This document shows, one piece after another, positions 1-7,974 of a stretch of DNA of 64,000 bases; the first letter of the stretch is position 1, and every line of letters begins with the position of its first letter. Below the pieces are notes generated by a model. That model saw only the letters and a list, made by a program, of their open reading frames with translations, ran no database searches and was not told the DNA's origin. The DNA is from Anaerobutyricum hallii (lineage in GTDB: Bacteria > Bacillota > Clostridia > Lachnospirales > Lachnospiraceae), in NCBI RefSeq assembly GCF_900209925.1, contig NZ_LT907978.1, positions 3,195,001 through 3,259,000 of the forward strand, given 5' to 3'. A program made the position numbers and the translations under genes.

Positions 1-172
1 CTAAACCTAAAACAACTTCGTTAGGATTTGTACCTTTTTCAGCGTCACCGATTTCAGTGATCTGCATACCAGGGCATTCATAAGCTTCTTCAGCTGCTGC
101 TGAGGAAGTTGTGTTCATTTCTTTAAGAACTTCAGCGATAACACTTTTTAATAATTTTTCATCAATTGCCAT
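1..172 (-). CDS. pduD: Propanediol/glycerol dehydratase medium subunit, N-terminal part (runs off the window)
   Basis: Only the first 57 codons are present, so this is a partial gene. The protein starts MAIDEKLLKSVIAEVLKEM, an amphipathic helix of the kind that targets PduD into the lumen of propanediol-utilization microcompartments. A Ser/Ala linker follows, then the stretch ITEIGDAEKGTNPNEVVLGL, which matches the conserved PduD core as I know it. The start ATG has an AAGGAAGG ribosome binding site. It follows pduC by 23 bp in the same direction, so the two are cotranscribed and form the B12-dependent dehydratase with a small subunit that should lie outside the window. Family is clear from motif and position. 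Confidence 0.9.
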   Translation of the reverse strand, partial: MAIDEKLLKSVIAEVLKEMNTTSSAAAEEAYECPGMQITEIGDAEKGTNPNEVVLGL

Positions 173-195
173 TATGGTTCACCTTCCTTACTCGA

Positions 196-1857
196 TTAAA
201 GTTTAGCCGGATCTACTGCAGTACGGATATCAGACAGTTTCTCCCAAAGTTCTGGGCTGATCTGGTAACCTGTCATAGGTCCTTCATAGCAGTTAGGGCT
301 GTTAACAGCAGAAATTACATGGAATTTATCATCAAGCATGGAAGCTGTATGTAAGTAGTCACCAACAACTTTAGCTTTCTGAATGTTGAAGATAGACTCT
401 GCAACGTCTTCGAAACCACCCTTGTAAAGAGCTTTAACGAAATCAATACCTGTAACACCACGGTTAAGCATATCTGTAGCAGCTTTAAGGTCAGCTACAA
501 CGTCACGGTCTGGCATATCCTGTGATCCACGAGCATATGTACCAGCTTCAACTTCTTCATCTGTAATTTCAGGTAAACCTAATTCACGGAACAGTGCCTG
601 AATAGCTCTTGCAGCTTTGTTACGTGCTGCAACAACTTCTTCTTCTCTTGCAGGAAGAAGACCAGCATCTACTCTTAAGTCACGCTGGATTACTACCCAG
701 TCATCATAATCGTCTGCATCCCAGTTAGATCCTGCGAACATGTTGTCGTAGTTAGGTGTTGCAGAATATCCGGAACAGATGTAGTCAGTTCCAGGAATGA
801 ACTGAGGGATAGAACGAGCAACTCTACGAAGATCAGAATGTGTAAATGTCTGGTCATTAGAGGAAGCGTTCTCAAGGTCAAGCATAGCAGCGATTAAGTT
901 CTCACATGCAACGGCGCGGATACCACCAGGTACAGCGGCTGGAACACCGATACAAGATACGGAACCATTCTGTGTTCCCTGAACACCAGCACCACGAGTA
1001 ACACCAAGACATCTAGCCTCAAGGTAAAGCATGGATTTTCCTTCTGCCATACCCATCTGAACTTCTGAACCAGTACCAGATGTAAATCTCATCTTAACAC
1101 CACGAGATGCGTAGCAGGATGCTAAGAAAGCTTTTGACCAAGGAGTATCATCACCATCCATGAATACGTCTTCAGTTCCGTATACGGATACTGTCTCAGC
1201 GTAAGCGGTGTAACCTCTCATACCTAAGTCAAGCTCTGTAGCTTCTTCTACAGCACACTGTGTAAGGATACCAGGACGTCCAACGTTAGCACCTAACATA
1301 ATAGCGATAGCGTTAAATGGAGCGTAACGTACGATACCTACTGTTGTCTCCATCTCAGCGAATCCACGAACTGCTGCTTCTGCTGCATCTGCTGCAATCT
1401 GAATCATGTTATCTTTTACGTTTGTAACGTGACACTGGTTAGCTGGTTTTAAACGACATCTCATCTTGGTAATACCCATCATAACTTCAAGTACGTTCAG
1501 GTTACCAACGATTTCAACTAACTTAGCAGGTGTAACTGCTGTAGTATATTTTAAGCACTCTGCTCTTGGTACGTTAATGTCTACTAACATACGTGCAATC
1601 TGCAGAGAATCTGTAGCCATAGCCTCTTCTGCAAAGTCAAGGTTAATAGCGTATTTAGCAATGAATGCATCAAGCATATCAAAGTCTTCTTTGGTTTTTC
1701 CATCCATCTCAACGACTTCGCCGTTTACGATCTTGATAGATGGAGTAGGATCGAATGGGCTGTTCATGGCAATGAAGCCTACTTCTGGCCATTCTTTTGC
1801 ATAACCATCCTGGTTAACAGGTCTTTGATCTAAATATTCAAAACGTTTACTTCTCAC
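196..1857 (-). CDS. pduC: B12-dependent propanediol/glycerol dehydratase large subunit
   Basis: Catalytic large subunit of diol/glycerol dehydratase, which uses adenosylcobalamin radical chemistry to turn 1,2-propanediol into propionaldehyde or glycerol into 3-hydroxypropionaldehyde. The sequence shows the near-universal stretches RPVNQDG, QCHVTNVKDN (catalytic His), EMETTVG (catalytic Glu), DGDDTPWSK and SSNDQTFTHSD. I place the start at the GTG at 1857, preceded by GAGAGGTG, giving VRSKRF, as in the Klebsiella protein MRSKRF, and about 553 residues, the family's usual length. An upstream in-frame TTG at 1875 is less likely. It lies between pduB and pduD. Whether glycerol or propanediol is preferred cannot be read with certainty. 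Confidence 0.96.
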   Translation of the reverse strand: MRSKRFEYLDQRPVNQDGYAKEWPEVGFIAMNSPFDPTPSIKIVNGEVVEMDGKTKEDFDMLDAFIAKYAINLDFAEEAMATDSLQIARMLVDINVPRAECLKYTTAVTPAKLVEIVGNLNVLEVMMGITKMRCRLKPANQCHVTNVKDNMIQIAADAAEAAVRGFAEMETTVGIVRYAPFNAIAIMLGANVGRPGILTQCAVEEATELDLGMRGYTAYAETVSVYGTEDVFMDGDDTPWSKAFLASCYASRGVKMRFTSGTGSEVQMGMAEGKSMLYLEARCLGVTRGAGVQGTQNGSVSCIGVPAAVPGGIRAVACENLIAAMLDLENASSNDQTFTHSDLRRVARSIPQFIPGTDYICSGYSATPNYDNMFAGSNWDADDYDDWVVIQRDLRVDAGLLPAREEEVVAARNKAARAIQALFRELGLPEITDEEVEAGTYARGSQDMPDRDVVADLKAATDMLNRGVTGIDFVKALYKGGFEDVAESIFNIQKAKVVGDYLHTASMLDDKFHVISAVNSPNCYEGPMTGYQISPELWEKLSDIRTAVDPAKL

Positions 1858-1943
1858 GGTCTCAACACCTCTCAAATTCTCAATTAAACTATCTTTTACT
1901 TTAAATCATCTGTTCAAAATCTATTTAAAATAAAAGGATTACA

Positions 1944-2016
1944 ATATCCATCTGCAGGCTCTCACCCCCGCTTTGTGGATATCTCATGCATTATTCCTTA
2001 TGCGGCTCTCACCCCG
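1944..2016 (-). promoter_or_regulatory. pduB-pduC intergenic hairpin with a duplicated 12-nt motif
   Basis: The roughly 190 bp between pduB and pduC contains the 12-nt word GGCTCTCACCCC twice on the plus strand (1957-1968 and 2004-2015), read GGGGTGAGAGCC in the mRNA. The downstream copy in the mRNA lies in the loop of a small hairpin with 7-bp arms ATATCCA/TGGATAT. Placed inside a microcompartment operon, it could set relative amounts of shell and enzyme by mRNA processing or protein binding. This is inference; no known riboswitch consensus was recognised. Confidence 0.4.
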
Positions 2017-2047
2017 TATAAAGAAGCTTTAAAAATCAGAGCGTTTC

Positions 2048-2860
2048 TTAGATATATGGAACAGTACCAGATTCCAGTGGCTCACTTGGCTCTAAAGCTT
2101 TGAGTAACTGTTTACCAACTTCTCTTGCACCAATGATAGCCTGTCTAACTGCTCCTGAATCTCCTGTGAAGAAGAAGTTAACCTCGTTAGAGAAGGATGT
2201 TCCACCATTACCTGGTGTAGCGATAGCGATAGGATCGATAGTAGCTGTCTTAGAAGCTGTATCGGCTAATACGATACCAATACCTGAAGGAGCTCCTACA
2301 GTGATACCAAATGCTTTACCAACAACTGCGCCAAATGCTTTCTCTAAGCAGTAAGAAGCACGTGCTGTGTACTGGAACTCAAGATGTCCAGCGGAGTTTC
2401 CGTATACATCACCGAAGTGTTTGCCAACGAAGCTTAATGCAACTTCTACAGCTCTTCTTGCATCAGAAACATCTTCTGCACCGAATACGATTAAGCATCC
2501 ATGTCCAGCGCCGCCTTCTGTATCACGAGGGCACTCGATCATGCAAACTTCTGTGTTTGTAGCTTTAACAGCTTCATCTGCTGCGAAGATCTGAGGACCT
2601 GCACCAGTACGATCTGCAAGGATACCGATTGAACGATATTTAGGGTCGATCTTTAATAATTCATGAACACTGTAGTCAAGGTTAGCGATTACTAAACCGA
2701 TTGTGTGTCCCATAGCTGTTCCAACATACTCTGTTAAACCGCAAAGGTCTTCATTGATTCCCTGAGGAGCTTCGCAAGCCATACTCTGAGCAGGAGCATC
2801 TGTGCCACCCATTTTTTTCATAACTTCGTCCATGATTTTAGCCATCATTTCATCTTTCAT
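2048..2860 (-). CDS. pduB: Microcompartment trimeric shell protein PduB (tandem BMC)
   Basis: Shell protein with two fused BMC domains that forms trimeric tiles. The 270-residue length fits PduB. The N-terminal 45 residues (Met-rich, MAKIMDEVMKKMGG) form the extension typical of full-length PduB, thought to bind cargo to the shell. BMC-like motifs include GLVIANLDYSVHELLKID, TGAGPQIFAADEAVKATN, GNGGTSFSNEVNFFFTGDSG and AVRQAIIGAREVGKQLL. The ATG has a GGAGG site. It lies 43 bp after pduA in the same operon. Confidence 0.94.
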   Translation of the reverse strand: MKDEMMAKIMDEVMKKMGGTDAPAQSMACEAPQGINEDLCGLTEYVGTAMGHTIGLVIANLDYSVHELLKIDPKYRSIGILADRTGAGPQIFAADEAVKATNTEVCMIECPRDTEGGAGHGCLIVFGAEDVSDARRAVEVALSFVGKHFGDVYGNSAGHLEFQYTARASYCLEKAFGAVVGKAFGITVGAPSGIGIVLADTASKTATIDPIAIATPGNGGTSFSNEVNFFFTGDSGAVRQAIIGAREVGKQLLKALEPSEPLESGTVPYI

Positions 2861-2903
2861 TGAATTATACCTCCATTAATAATTGATCAGACAAGGACTA
2901 ACT

Positions 2904-3176
2904 CTATTGTGGTAAGATCTTTTCTACGTCTGTATGTGGTCTTGGGATTACGTGGCTGGAAACTACTGTACCAACTTTATCTGCAGCAACTGTACCTGCG
3001 TCTACAGATGCTTTAACAGCTCCTACGTCACCTCTTACCATAACTGTAACTAAACCGGAACCGATTTTTTCGTATCCTACTAATGTTACGTTTGCTGATT
3101 TAACCATGGCATCGGCTGCTTCAATTGCGCCAACTAAACCTTTGGTTTCAATCATTCCTAAAGCTTCTTTCTGCAT
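2904..3176 (-). CDS. pduA: Microcompartment hexameric shell protein PduA (BMC-H)
   Basis: Single BMC-domain protein of 90 residues that tiles the shell facets as hexamers with a central pore for substrate. Motifs: [55 protein letters not shown] and [10 protein letters not shown] chose the ATG at 3176 (MQKEALGM) because TAAGGAGG lies just upstream; the open frame extends 29 codons further but without a ribosome binding site and without homology. First shell gene of the pduA-pduB-pduC-pduD run. Confidence 0.95.
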   Translation of the reverse strand: MQKEALGMIETKGLVGAIEAADAMVKSANVTLVGYEKIGSGLVTVMVRGDVGAVKASVDAGTVAADKVGTVVSSHVIPRPHTDVEKILPQ

Positions 3177-3261
3177 AATTGACCTCCTTATAAAATTCTT
3201 ATCTGCCCCGTGGTTGATTGTTCTGGCAGACTTTATTTTGGTTGATTTACAGGATAGTATC

Positions 3262-3267
3262 ATTATA
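3262..3267 (-). promoter_or_regulatory. Putative pduA promoter -10 box (TATAAT) lacking a clear -35
   Basis: In the 234 bp between the alcohol dehydrogenase and pduA there is a good -10 hexamer TATAAT on the minus strand but no recognisable TTGACA at 16-18 bp. That is what one expects from a promoter needing an activator such as the AraC-type regulator encoded upstream. The rest of the gap is AT-rich with no other feature seen. Confidence 0.45.
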
Positions 3268-3410
3268 TAGCACTTTTCACAAAATTACTTGGCTAGTGCC
3301 TATAATTTTTAGTTTTTAAACACATAAAAACTCATGCATTTATTTATATTCATGATACTTTGTTGCCATATTCACCACAGAGCAGCAAATGATTCTGTAT
3401 ACAAACGCTA

Positions 3411-4565
3411 CTATTTTGCAATATGATCAAGAATTTTATTAATATCTTCTGCTGTAACCTTTCTAGGGTTAGCCTGTGTACATGCATCAGCCAATGCACG
3501 ACGCACAATTTCTTCTCTGTGTTTATTAAATTCTTCTACACTGACGCCACATTCGGACATACACTGTGGACGATCCATATATTTTAACAGACGCTGGATC
3601 TCTGCAATCAGATTAGCCACACCAACTTTAGGTGTAGGAGCTGGCAGGCCAACGATTCTTGCCATCTTCTGATACTTCTTTGCTGCGTCATTGCTGTGTT
3701 TTGCGCCTTCTCTTGCCATATCAGCATTAAACTCAATAACATAAGGAAGCACTAACGCATTGGCTCTTCCATGTGGAATGTGGAAGATTGCTCCTAAAGC
3801 ATGAGCGATACCATGGTTTACACCAAGATTTACAAGGTTAAATGCCATACCTGCAAGGCAGGATGCTCTGTGCATTTTATCTCTCGCCTTAATATCATAA
3901 CCATTGCGGTAAGCACGTGGAAGGAATTCAAAAGCAAGCTCTGCAGCTTTTTCTGCCAGACAGTCAGAACAATCGCTTGCTGTCTCTGAAACATAAGCTT
4001 CAAGAGCATGGGTAATAACATCCATTCCTGTATCCGCTGTAATAAACGGAGGTGCTGACTTAACAAGTTCCGGATCAAGGATAGCGATATCTGGCATAAG
4101 ACTCTCATCAATTAATGGAATCTTAACCCCTGTCTTGCTGTCTGTTACAACAGCAAACTGTGTAACTTCGGAACCTGTACCACTTGTTGTCGGCAGGGCA
4201 ATCAGTTTGATCTTCTTCTGATTATCAGGATTCTGCTTTTCGTCAATCTTCTTAGCCATATATACAATGGCCTTCGCCGCGTCAATGGAAGAACCTCCTC
4301 CAAGAGCAACTACGACATCACAGTCCTTATCCTGCAAAAATGCGATACCCCTTTCAATCAGATCCATTGGTGGATCAGGGACAACTTCACTGAAAACGGA
4401 AACCTCTTTACAATTAGACAGCTTCTTTAAGATTATGTCTGCCATACCTGAATCTACCATAAACTTATCAGTGATCAGGACCGCATTCTCATCTTTTTCT
4501 TCAAGAAGTGCGTCTATGGCGTCTTCACTGAATAAAACTTCAGTGGAAAGTTTAAACCGTTTCAT
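3411..4565 (-). CDS. Iron-containing alcohol dehydrogenase, PduQ / 1,3-propanediol dehydrogenase-like
   Basis: Group III Fe-dependent alcohol dehydrogenase of 384 residues. It shows the nucleotide-binding GGGSSIDAAKA (near residue 95), the TTSGTGSE motif, and the metal ligands in GMDVITHALEAY and NLGVNHGIAHALGAIFHIPHG (Asp and three His). In this context it would reduce propionaldehyde to propanol, or 3-hydroxypropionaldehyde to 1,3-propanediol, regenerating NAD+ for the microcompartment. No N-terminal encapsulation helix is obvious. Its ATG overlaps the end of the response regulator by 14 bp, so it is translationally linked to the sensory genes rather than to pduA. Exact substrate uncertain. 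Confidence 0.88.
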   Translation of the reverse strand: MKRFKLSTEVLFSEDAIDALLEEKDENAVLITDKFMVDSGMADIILKKLSNCKEVSVFSEVVPDPPMDLIERGIAFLQDKDCDVVVALGGGSSIDAAKAIVYMAKKIDEKQNPDNQKKIKLIALPTTSGTGSEVTQFAVVTDSKTGVKIPLIDESLMPDIAILDPELVKSAPPFITADTGMDVITHALEAYVSETASDCSDCLAEKAAELAFEFLPRAYRNGYDIKARDKMHRASCLAGMAFNLVNLGVNHGIAHALGAIFHIPHGRANALVLPYVIEFNADMAREGAKHSNDAAKKYQKMARIVGLPAPTPKVGVANLIAEIQRLLKYMDRPQCMSECGVSVEEFNKHREEIVRRALADACTQANPRKVTAEDINKILDHIAK

Positions 4566-5619
4566 TTTCCTCCTCCTTTCTGTTTCTGTACTTTTCTCTA
4601 TACTCAGACGGCGTTAATCCGGTCTTCTTCTTGAAGGCCTTACTGAAGTAATTCGCTTCATTATACGCCAGATCCAAGGCAATATTAAGCACCGGAATGT
4701 CTGTGTTGACCAGCATTTCTTTTGCTAGGTCCATCTTCCGGTCTGTGACATAGGTGATAAAGTTCACACCCATCTCTTTTTTGAATATCTTACTTAAATA
4801 ATAAGTGCTGATATTCACATGGTTTGCAACATCCTCAAGGCTGATTCCCTTCTTGAGATTTCTCTCTATGTAATCGATAACCGCCTTCATGCCCCCTTCT
4901 GAGAGCTTACCCTTGATATTCATCTTATCAAAGAGAATGTCTACCATCTTGATAATTTCATTATAGGCATCATGTTTATTATTATAAAGAAGGTACTTAA
5001 TCTTAAGCTTCTCCATCTGAACTACAAGTTCATTCGTATCAACGATTCCAAGTTCCTCACTGATCCGCACGATTGTCTTAGCAACCTCCTGCAGTCTCTT
5101 TGATATAATATTAACATCATGCTCCTCTAAGTATAACTGGTCTATGTAGTCTCTTAAAATGTCTACGGAAGCTTTATAAGAGCATTTTTTTAATTCCATT
5201 TCAAATTTGGAAAGCAATTTATTACTCTTACCGGTCTGTCTACCCTCTCCTAAACGACTTGAAAAAGACTTCACAGACTCAAGTAAAACCTCTTTTCTAA
5301 TAGGTTTCAGAAGGAAATCATCCACCTTCAACTTTATTGCTCTATGCGCAATATTAAAATCATCGTATGCAGTTGTTATAATAATAACAGCTTTTGGAAG
5401 TTTTTTCCTCGCATACTTGATTACTTCCATACCATCAATTCCAGGTATGTTAATATCTACCAGTAGAAGATTAATATCTTTTGAATCAATCATCTCTACT
5501 GCCTCAAAACCGCTCTTCGCTTCTCCGACAATCTCTACATCTAATAAATTCTCCTCCAGAAAAATCTTCATGGAGGTTCTTTCTAATTCTTCATCCTCTA
5601 CAATTAATATCTTATACAA
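4552..5619 (-). CDS. AraC-type response regulator of the pdu locus (YesN class)
   Basis: Response regulator of 355 residues: an N-terminal receiver (acidic pocket near residues 8-9, phosphoacceptor Asp in LLVDINIPGIDG, conserved Lys in FLLKPI), a helical linker, and a C-terminal double helix-turn-helix of AraC type (ISLEDVANHVNISTYYLSKI ... TGLTPSEYREKYR). It pairs with the kinase encoded just upstream and probably activates pduA and the dehydrogenase. The functional name PocR is used in Salmonella for a one-protein version in which sensor and AraC domains are fused; here the two are split. Confidence 0.9.
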   Translation of the reverse strand: MYKILIVEDEELERTSMKIFLEENLLDVEIVGEAKSGFEAVEMIDSKDINLLLVDINIPGIDGMEVIKYARKKLPKAVIIITTAYDDFNIAHRAIKLKVDDFLLKPIRKEVLLESVKSFSSRLGEGRQTGKSNKLLSKFEMELKKCSYKASVDILRDYIDQLYLEEHDVNIISKRLQEVAKTIVRISEELGIVDTNELVVQMEKLKIKYLLYNNKHDAYNEIIKMVDILFDKMNIKGKLSEGGMKAVIDYIERNLKKGISLEDVANHVNISTYYLSKIFKKEMGVNFITYVTDRKMDLAKEMLVNTDIPVLNIALDLAYNEANYFSKAFKKKTGLTPSEYREKYRNRKEEENETV

Positions 5620-5738
5620 GGTTTCTCTGCCTTTCTATTTCTGCTGTTTCTACTATTTTTACTACTTCTACTATTTTTACTATCCCTGTTATTTCTGCTA
5701 TCATTCTGTAATTCCGCTGTTTCGCCGTTCTATTTTCT

Positions 5739-6974
5739 TTATTCCTGGATCAACGGCACTTTTATCGTTACCTTCATTCCCATAGAAGGTTTATTCTCAC
5801 TTTCAATTACGAGAGCATATTCATTTCCAAAGTAATGAAGCAATCTGGAATTAATATTATAAAGTCCAACAGAGCCTTTTTCATTATCTTTATAGGCATC
5901 TCCACGCAAAACACTGACGATCTTTGAAGGTGACATTCCATCTCCATTATCAATAATATCAATGCACAAATCTCCATCTTCTTCTCTTCCGTTCACTTCG
6001 ATCATCCCACCGGAAGCCTTATTCTCTACAGCATACTTGATCGAATTCTCTACCAGAGTAGTCAGGGAAAGAAACGGAAGCTTCACACTGTAATATGCTT
6101 CTGATATATTAATTGAATACTGCAGCCGGCTTCCCAGTCTTATCTTCTGAATCTTAAGATAATTCTGCACATGTGTCAGCTCATCTCGAAGTGAACTCAA
6201 CGGGTCTCTGCTCTTTCTTAAAATGTAACGCATCATATCTGCAAATGCATATACGACATCTTCTGTCATCTTTGCATTTTCAAAAAATGCAAGTCTTCCT
6301 ATCGTGTTCAGCACATTAAAAAGAAAATGCGGGTTAATCTGATAATGCAGTGCTTTTAACTCGATATCCCGAAGAGACTTCTCCATCTCTATACGAAGCT
6401 TCTCTTCTTTCATGAGCTTATAATCCTTTTCACGAAGTTCTGCATTTACCTTATTCGCATATTCTCTCTCCACAGAATAATTATAGCTGTCACAGATAAT
6501 CTGTGCTACAGCCTCAATCTTCTCCACAGATACCTCTTTTACCTGGCTGTAGAGTTCAACCAGTTCCTGATTGTCCTTCCAATCCTCACTCTGTGTCGTA
6601 ATCTTCTTTAAATCTGCAAAATCTGTACTGGTAACCTGTCCGGCAAGAAAGGCTCCCACATACTGTCCCTTTATCATAATAGGAATTGCAAAATCAATTA
6701 GTCCTGCATGACATATATATACATATGCTCTGCCAATCCTTCTTGCTTTCCGTCCTCCGCAGGCATCACAGTAGTAACACTTTTCACGAAATGCATCCAG
6801 CTCACGAAGCCTTTTACAAAAAGGTGTAAAATTACTCTGCTTTGTAATCGGTGTTCCGTTACAGTCTACCGTTACAAAAGCCAGGTCTGTCGCTTTTGCC
6901 CAGTTATCCTGCAGAGTTTGAAGTTCTTTTACATCTACTACGTCCTCAATATAGATATTATTCTTTTCCGTCAA
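5739..6974 (-). CDS. PocR-domain sensor histidine kinase (LytS/YesM class)
   Basis: Sensor kinase of about 411 residues without membrane segments, so a cytosolic sensor. The N-terminal ~170 residues form a PocR ligand-binding domain (LQDNWAKATDLAFVTVDCNG, Cys-rich CYYCDACGG, GLIDFAIPI), which in the family binds small hydrocarbon derivatives such as propanediol. A coiled-coil linker leads to a His_kinase/HATPase module: LHYQINPHFLFNVLNT (phospho-His), LVENSIKYAVENK and IIDNGDGM. I favour the TTG start at 6974, 8 nt after GGAGG; the TTG at 6989 lies inside that site. The 120 bp after the gene hold repetitive TTTCTACTA/TTTTTACTA units. Confidence 0.9.
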   Translation of the reverse strand: MTEKNNIYIEDVVDVKELQTLQDNWAKATDLAFVTVDCNGTPITKQSNFTPFCKRLRELDAFREKCYYCDACGGRKARRIGRAYVYICHAGLIDFAIPIMIKGQYVGAFLAGQVTSTDFADLKKITTQSEDWKDNQELVELYSQVKEVSVEKIEAVAQIICDSYNYSVEREYANKVNAELREKDYKLMKEEKLRIEMEKSLRDIELKALHYQINPHFLFNVLNTIGRLAFFENAKMTEDVVYAFADMMRYILRKSRDPLSSLRDELTHVQNYLKIQKIRLGSRLQYSINISEAYYSVKLPFLSLTTLVENSIKYAVENKASGGMIEVNGREEDGDLCIDIIDNGDGMSPSKIVSVLRGDAYKDNEKGSVGLYNINSRLLHYFGNEYALVIESENKPSMGMKVTIKVPLIQE

Positions 6975-7022
6975 CGCTTTGTCCTCCAAACATCAGTATG
7001 ATCCAACCTAACTGGTCAGAAA

Positions 7023-7685
7023 TCAACGCTTTTTCTTCTTTCTATCCTTCTTTGTCAGATAACGACAGGCCTTCTCTGCGCAGTTACATGCATCCTCCGT
7101 ATAACAGTCTGCTCCAATTTCTTTCGCCTGTTTCTCTGTAAGGAAATAACCGCCCACCATAAAGTAAAACTGATTCCGAATACCTTTCATCTCAAACTCT
7201 TCAACAACAGCTCTCATATCCTCTTCAGAATGAGGCATAATACCGCTTAAACATACAATCTGAGCATGACTTCCCACTGCCTCCTCAAGAAATCTTCTTG
7301 GTGAAACATCCACGCCCAGATCAATCACTCTTATATTCTTACTCTCCATCATAATCTTTACAAGATTCTTTCCGATGTCATGTAAGTCCCCTTTTACTGT
7401 TCCTATTATAACTGTCCCAATTTCTTTTTTGGCACGTCCCACACTATAATGCCGCAGAGTAGAAACACCTCTGTCCAGTGCCCTGGTAACGCTCAAAATC
7501 TCCGGTACTCCGACCTCTTCTTTTCGAAACTTCTCTGCTACTTGTTCCATTCCGGACAAAAAACCTTCCTCCAGAATTGTTTGCGGATTTGTTCCTTCTT
7601 CTAATGCCATTTTTACCAAATCTGAGACTCTTTTTCCCTGTCCCCTTTTCAGGGAATCAATAATTTCATCTATTGTTGCTCCCAT
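7023..7685 (-). CDS. Corrinoid (B12)-binding protein, MtaC/MtbC-like
   Basis: A 220-residue two-domain corrinoid protein: an N-terminal helical cap (B12-binding 2 type, LKRGQGKRVSDLVKMALEEG) and a C-terminal Rossmann-like B12 domain with the lower-ligand motif DLHDIGKN (D-x-H-x-x-G), then GVDVSPRRF, LSGIMPHSEEDM and a GG-turn. It ends in a lysine/arginine-rich tail KKDRKKKKR. Start at 7685 (MGATIDEI) has a perfect GGAGG site; an upstream in-frame Met does not. No methyltransferase partner is nearby; its neighbour is the PocR kinase. It may carry, store or sense cobalamin for the dehydratase; function is inference. Confidence 0.85.
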   Translation of the reverse strand: MGATIDEIIDSLKRGQGKRVSDLVKMALEEGTNPQTILEEGFLSGMEQVAEKFRKEEVGVPEILSVTRALDRGVSTLRHYSVGRAKKEIGTVIIGTVKGDLHDIGKNLVKIMMESKNIRVIDLGVDVSPRRFLEEAVGSHAQIVCLSGIMPHSEEDMRAVVEEFEMKGIRNQFYFMVGGYFLTEKQAKEIGADCYTEDACNCAEKACRYLTKKDRKKKKR

Positions 7686-7886
7686 CTTTCCCTCCAAAAA
7701 TCTATCAGAGTGTTCCATGGGTTTATTTTATACTTTTTACACCTAAAAAGCAAATTATTATCGTATTTTTTGCAAAATACTTTTTTAAAATATAAAATTT
7801 AACTAATTTATTCTAGTAATCAATAAATTTTTTTATTCAAACAGGCAATAAAAACGGTAAAAAAAGGAATCGGGGAAATTTTAGGC

Positions 7887-7961
7887 AAAAAAAGAACCCC
7901 AAGAAAGAAAAAATCCCAATATTTGTAATCTTAGGATATTTTCTTTCTTAGGGTTCGTCTG
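7887..7961. terminator. Palindromic terminator after glgP (repeat family with TTCGTCT end)
   Basis: A stem of AGAACCCCAAGAAAG pairing with CTTTCTTAGGGTT, with an A/T-rich interior, lies 14 bp after the glgP stop. The right end reads GGTTCGTCTG and the left end AAAGAACC, so the two arms pair except for an extra CG on one side, the same end signature as the larger palindromes elsewhere in the window. The 290 bp between glgP and the corrinoid gene otherwise shows only AT-rich sequence. Confidence 0.7.
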
Positions 7962-7974
7962 TTTATTTAATAAA

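Noticed and set aside
1857-1875. Upstream TTG start for pduC
   Set aside because: The GTG at 1857 has GAGAGGTG at good spacing and matches the known N-terminus RSKRF; the TTG has neither.
5207-5785. 192-codon plus-strand ORF opposite the response regulator
   Set aside because: It is a shadow of the regulator gene and of the pyrimidine tract, giving a Phe/Tyr/Ser-rich product.
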